DNA of 7,906 bases from an uncultured Actinomycetes bacterium. GTDB lineage: Bacteria; Actinomycetota; Actinomycetes; Nanopelagicales; Nanopelagicaceae. The translations under genes were made by a program, and so were the position numbers. Shown here in pieces: positions 5,681 through 7,906 of this stretch. The stretch spans positions 1 to 7,906 of the forward strand of contig CAIPQX010000073.1 of NCBI GenBank assembly GCA_903867285.1. The letters run 5' to 3'. Position 1 is the first letter of the stretch. Each line of letters opens with the position of its first letter. The notes under the pieces are model-generated. The model saw only the letters and a list, made by a program, of their open reading frames with translations. It was not told where the DNA came from and searched no databases.

Positions 5681-6382
5681 TCAGCGATGTGAAATCTTGC
5701 GGAACACAGATGGGGGTAGCGATTTGAAGATGAAAGCGATGTACTTGAGAATTGAGGGGGCCCACATCACAAGACCTCTCGACCTAATTGCCCTTGCTCC
5801 GTACTTCCCGCATTCTTGAGAGGTAATTGAGAATGGAGCTGCCTTCATTCCTTCGGTCATCTTGCTCTTCACAAAACCCGGACGCAATATCTTCAGTGTG
5901 ACGCCCGTCCCATTGAGTGTTGAAGCTAAACCTCGGGCGTAAAAATCTAAGCCTGCTTTTGTTGAACCGTAGCCAAAATTGTCATCGCGCGGGCGAGCCT
6001 GCGCAAATGAACTTATAACCAGAATCGTTCCGTGAGCCTGCTTCTTCATGCGATCGGAAATTAACTCCAATAAATGCACGGTGCTTAAGTAATTGACATC
6101 CATGGCCGCGAGCAAATTATCTGCCGGGCTCTTTGTTGGATCATTTCCCAGCAATCCCACAGCGATGATCGCCAGATCAAGATCACCCTTATCAAAAATA
6201 GCTTCGACTACCCGCTCGCGGGCGGCCCTATCGGTTACATCAAGGGCATACTCCCCATTTCGACCAACCAGAATAACTTCACGCGATTTATCTTCCGGAA
6301 GTTGTGAAACGATCGCTAAGCCAATTTCACTCTTAGCGCCAATCAGGGCGATACGTCCGGGGTTCTTAAATCCATTTAACAT
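5681..6382 (-). CDS. dprE2: Decaprenylphosphoryl-2-keto-β-D-erythro-pentose reductase (SDR family)
   Basis: DprE2 (233 aa) reduces the 2-keto intermediate made by DprE1, using NAD(P)H, to give polyprenyl-phosphoryl-D-arabinofuranose. Visible SDR features: the cofactor loop GAKSEIG at 15-21, DVNYLST at 96-101 (N98), the catalytic serine in VISSF at 122-126, and YGSTK at 138-142 (Y138, K142). The C-terminal SRGLVMWAPSILKYI…SLPPSVFRKI stretch, hydrophobic then basic, matches the membrane-proximal tail of known DprE2 and separates it from generic SDRs. The frame is open back to 6454, but the ATG at 6380-6382 is preferred, with AGGAGG 8 nt upstream. It overlaps the dprE1 stop by 7 nt, so translation is coupled. 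At 233 aa it is about 20 residues shorter than the mycobacterial protein. Confidence 0.9.
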   Translation of the reverse strand: MLNGFKNPGRIALIGAKSEIGLAIVSQLPEDKSREVILVGRNGEYALDVTDRAARERVVEAIFDKGDLDLAIIAVGLLGNDPTKSPADNLLAAMDVNYLSTVHLLELISDRMKKQAHGTILVISSFAQARPRDDNFGYGSTKAGLDFYARGLASTLNGTGVTLKILRPGFVKSKMTEGMKAAPFSITSQECGKYGARAIRSRGLVMWAPSILKYIAFIFKSLPPSVFRKISHR

Positions 6383-7692
6383 AGGTGAAGCCTCCTGGCT
6401 TGATCGGATTGCCATAACCCCGTGGGATCCATAGTACGTCTTATATCGCGCCATTGATTAATCTGCGGATACATGAGTGGTATTAACTCCGGACTTACTC
6501 GTGAATCTTTGATTAAGTAGACGCGCCCACCTGCTGCCACCAACTCTTCATCAAATCCTCGAAGAAACTTCTCAAGTCCTGGTACTGCCATTGAATAATC
6601 GAGAGTGAGAGTCCATCCCGACCGAGGGAAACTGAGTGGAGCCTGCGATGCGTTTCCGAATTTCTTCAAGACTCCAAGGAAAGAAGCCGCCCTTAAATCG
6701 CGCAACCCACGGAAAAGGCGATCAAAGATTTCTTCCCTACCAATGTCAATGACAAATTGGTATTGCAAAAATCCGGTGTCACCATAAATACGATTCCAAT
6801 TGCTGATGCCATCGAGCGGGTGCATATATTTGGTGAGCGCTACCGCACCATTTTTCAGCGGTTTGCGGTACCAAATTTCATTAAACGCTTTCACAGAGAG
6901 CGGATTTATAAAATTCTTTCCCGCGAGAGAAGGTAGAGATGGTCCAACCGATTCCGATTCTTTGACCTTAACTGGTGCCGTCCCATAATTACCAAGGCTC
7001 ACTACTCCCCTGCCGCGATAATCTCCCGAGAGATCGATCCAAGCCACCGTATGCTCATAATCATTATCGGAGCGACTTAGCAGCTCGATCATTTCACTCA
7101 AGTTCTTTACCCGATGCTCAACAACGTCCACCGAATTGGATTGCAATGCGTGTAATTCGACTTCAATCTCTAATACGATTCCCGTGAGACCGAGTCCGCC
7201 GACAGTCGCCCAAAATTCCGGATCCTTGGGGGTTAACTTCACGACCTCCCCTGACGCCAACATCAGAGTTATTACCCGGACGCATTGCGAAAAGGAACCT
7301 GTTCTATGATGAGATTTTCCATGAATGTCGGCGGCAATCGCTCCGCCCATCGTGACAAAACCCGTTCCAGGGACAACTGGCGGAAAGAGGGATTTCACTA
7401 ATGCGGCACGCTCTAGGGCGGCAATGGTGACGCCCGCGCCAACTATCGCGGTCCTGCTTTGCATGTCGATGTTGATCCCATGAAATGCGGCGAGATCAAC
7501 CAGTATTCCACCAGAGTTAAGTGCGGAATCTCCGTAGCTGCGATGCAGTCCAATTGGCAGCAAGCCTCGCCCAGATTTGGATGTCGAAAGAAGATCTTGT
7601 ATCTGCTCGACGGTTGCAACCTTGGCGCGAGAACTCAAAGAGTGGAAATTATTTCCCCACCCCGACGTCCATTGTGGGCTATTTATTTGCAT
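6376..7692 (-). CDS. dprE1: Decaprenylphosphoryl-β-D-ribose 2'-oxidase, FAD-dependent
   Basis: DprE1 (438 aa; 461 in M. tuberculosis) oxidises polyprenyl-phosphoryl-ribose at C2', the first half of the epimerisation to the arabinose donor. The FAD-binding half shows GLHRSYGDSALNSGG (48-62), VVPGTGFVTMGGAIAADIHGKSHH (106-129) and VGGLGLTGIV (164-173). The C-terminal half shows YQFVIDIG, LSFPRSGWTLTLDY (353-366), the lysine of IKDSR (K395, equivalent to mycobacterial K418) and a final DP…SDQARRL. The position aligned to mycobacterial Cys387 is Thr363 here. The start chosen is the ATG at 7690-7692, which places the TSGWGN stretch near the N-terminus as in mycobacteria; a GTG at 7734 is possible but adds residues with no family match. 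The start overlaps ubiA by 14 nt and lacks a Shine-Dalgarno sequence, which suggests coupled translation. Confidence 0.94.
   Translation of the reverse strand: MQINSPQWTSGWGNNFHSLSSRAKVATVEQIQDLLSTSKSGRGLLPIGLHRSYGDSALNSGGILVDLAAFHGINIDMQSRTAIVGAGVTIAALERAALVKSLFPPVVPGTGFVTMGGAIAADIHGKSHHRTGSFSQCVRVITLMLASGEVVKLTPKDPEFWATVGGLGLTGIVLEIEVELHALQSNSVDVVEHRVKNLSEMIELLSRSDNDYEHTVAWIDLSGDYRGRGVVSLGNYGTAPVKVKESESVGPSLPSLAGKNFINPLSVKAFNEIWYRKPLKNGAVALTKYMHPLDGISNWNRIYGDTGFLQYQFVIDIGREEIFDRLFRGLRDLRAASFLGVLKKFGNASQAPLSFPRSGWTLTLDYSMAVPGLEKFLRGFDEELVAAGGRVYLIKDSRVSPELIPLMYPQINQWRDIRRTMDPTGLWQSDQARRLHLC
6391..6396 (-). promoter_or_regulatory. Shine-Dalgarno site that fixes the dprE2 start
   Basis: AGGAGG on the minus strand lies 8 nt before the ATG at 6382, inside the end of dprE1. 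It decides for the short dprE2 against the open frame that begins at 6454. Confidence 0.85.
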
Positions 7693-7906
7693 AAACCGTG
7701 AGTATGAGAAGAAGCGAAGTTGCAGCGCCGGCACCCAGGAAGTACCAGTCGTTAATCATAACCTCCTCGGGCGATTCGCCACTATTTTTCTCAACTGCAA
7801 GTATGTAGCGAAGAAGCGCGAAGGTCACAGTGATGACCGATATCTCTGCGTAAGGGTGGGTGCCAGTGAGCGAGAATGCCCACAGGCTGTATGCGGTTAA
7901 TGTAAC
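7679..7906 (-). CDS. UbiA-family decaprenyl-phosphate phosphoribosyltransferase, C-terminal end (cut by the window edge)
   Basis: The last 75 residues of a membrane prenyltransferase are in frame from the window edge to a TAG at 7679-7681. The piece has hydrophobic stretches at both ends, TLTAYSLWAFSL and FLGAGAATSLLLILTVYA. Between them is LLRYILAVEKNSGESPEEVMINDW, the R-Y-x-L-x-V-[ED]-x5-G-x-[PA]-E-E pattern I recall from the C-terminus of actinobacterial 5-phospho-ribose-1-diphosphate:decaprenyl-phosphate transferase (M. tuberculosis Rv3806c). That enzyme makes the ribosyl-phosphate lipid which, after dephosphorylation, is the DprE1 substrate, so its place directly upstream of dprE1 is logical. 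The 14-nt overlap with dprE1 implies one operon. Most of the gene, including the Asp-rich motifs, is outside the window; another UbiA member cannot be formally excluded. Confidence 0.82.
   Translation of the reverse strand, partial: VTLTAYSLWAFSLTGTHPYAEISVITVTFALLRYILAVEKNSGESPEEVMINDWYFLGAGAATSLLLILTVYANK

Noticed and set aside
7693..7734. A longer dprE1 starting with GTG at 7734
   Set aside because: The extra 14 residues (start PALQLRFFSYSRF) look like a shadow of the ubiA end. The ATG at 7692 fits the family length, though neither start has a good ribosome site.

Overview
The window looks like part of an actinobacterial chromosome of intermediate GC (about half, judged by eye), with closely packed genes. 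Three things support this. The first is a block equivalent to the ltbR/ndgR – leuC – leuD – hup – plsC – gpsA locus of Streptomyces and Mycobacterium (order recalled, not searched). The second is an HU protein with a long Lys/Ala/Pro tail of the actinobacterial HupB/HupS type. The third is a decaprenyl-phosphoryl-arabinose (DPA) gene set. A freshwater, small-genome actinobacterium (Nanopelagicales-like) would fit, but that placement is inference.

Right part (7906 down to 4534, minus strand): an apparent operon runs from the 3' end of a UbiA-family decaprenyl-phosphate phosphoribosyltransferase, through dprE1 (oxidase) and dprE2 (SDR reductase), to a membrane-anchored phosphodiester-glycosidase-like protein. 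The junctions are a 14-nt overlap, a 7-nt overlap and a 16-nt gap. The first three genes would convert PRPP plus polyprenyl phosphate into polyprenyl-phosphoryl-D-arabinofuranose, the donor for cell-envelope arabinan. The role of the fourth is unknown. This block meets the next one tail to tail with a single base between stop codons.

Middle (4532 down to 1728): an IclR-family regulator (plus strand, LtbR/NdgR-like) is divergent from leuC-leuD (minus strand), which encode the two subunits of isopropylmalate isomerase. The 71-bp divergent region carries three copies of a CATCTCA half-site, and the best -10 candidates for the two directions lie on the same bases. leuD is followed by a strong hairpin terminator.

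Left part (1727 down to 1, minus strand): a 181-bp region with several palindromes precedes hup. The hup gene ends at a near-perfect terminator. Then come plsC (lysophosphatidate acyltransferase) and the 5' end of gpsA (glycerol-3-phosphate dehydrogenase), coupled by TAATG. The last two are consecutive phospholipid-synthesis steps.

No mobile element, CRISPR array, tRNA or rRNA gene was seen. Most of the window is well-known metabolism. The points most worth a second look are the operator array at ltbR/leuC, the palindromes upstream of hup, the glycosidase-like gene in the DPA operon, and a Cys-to-Thr change at the benzothiazinone-target position of DprE1.
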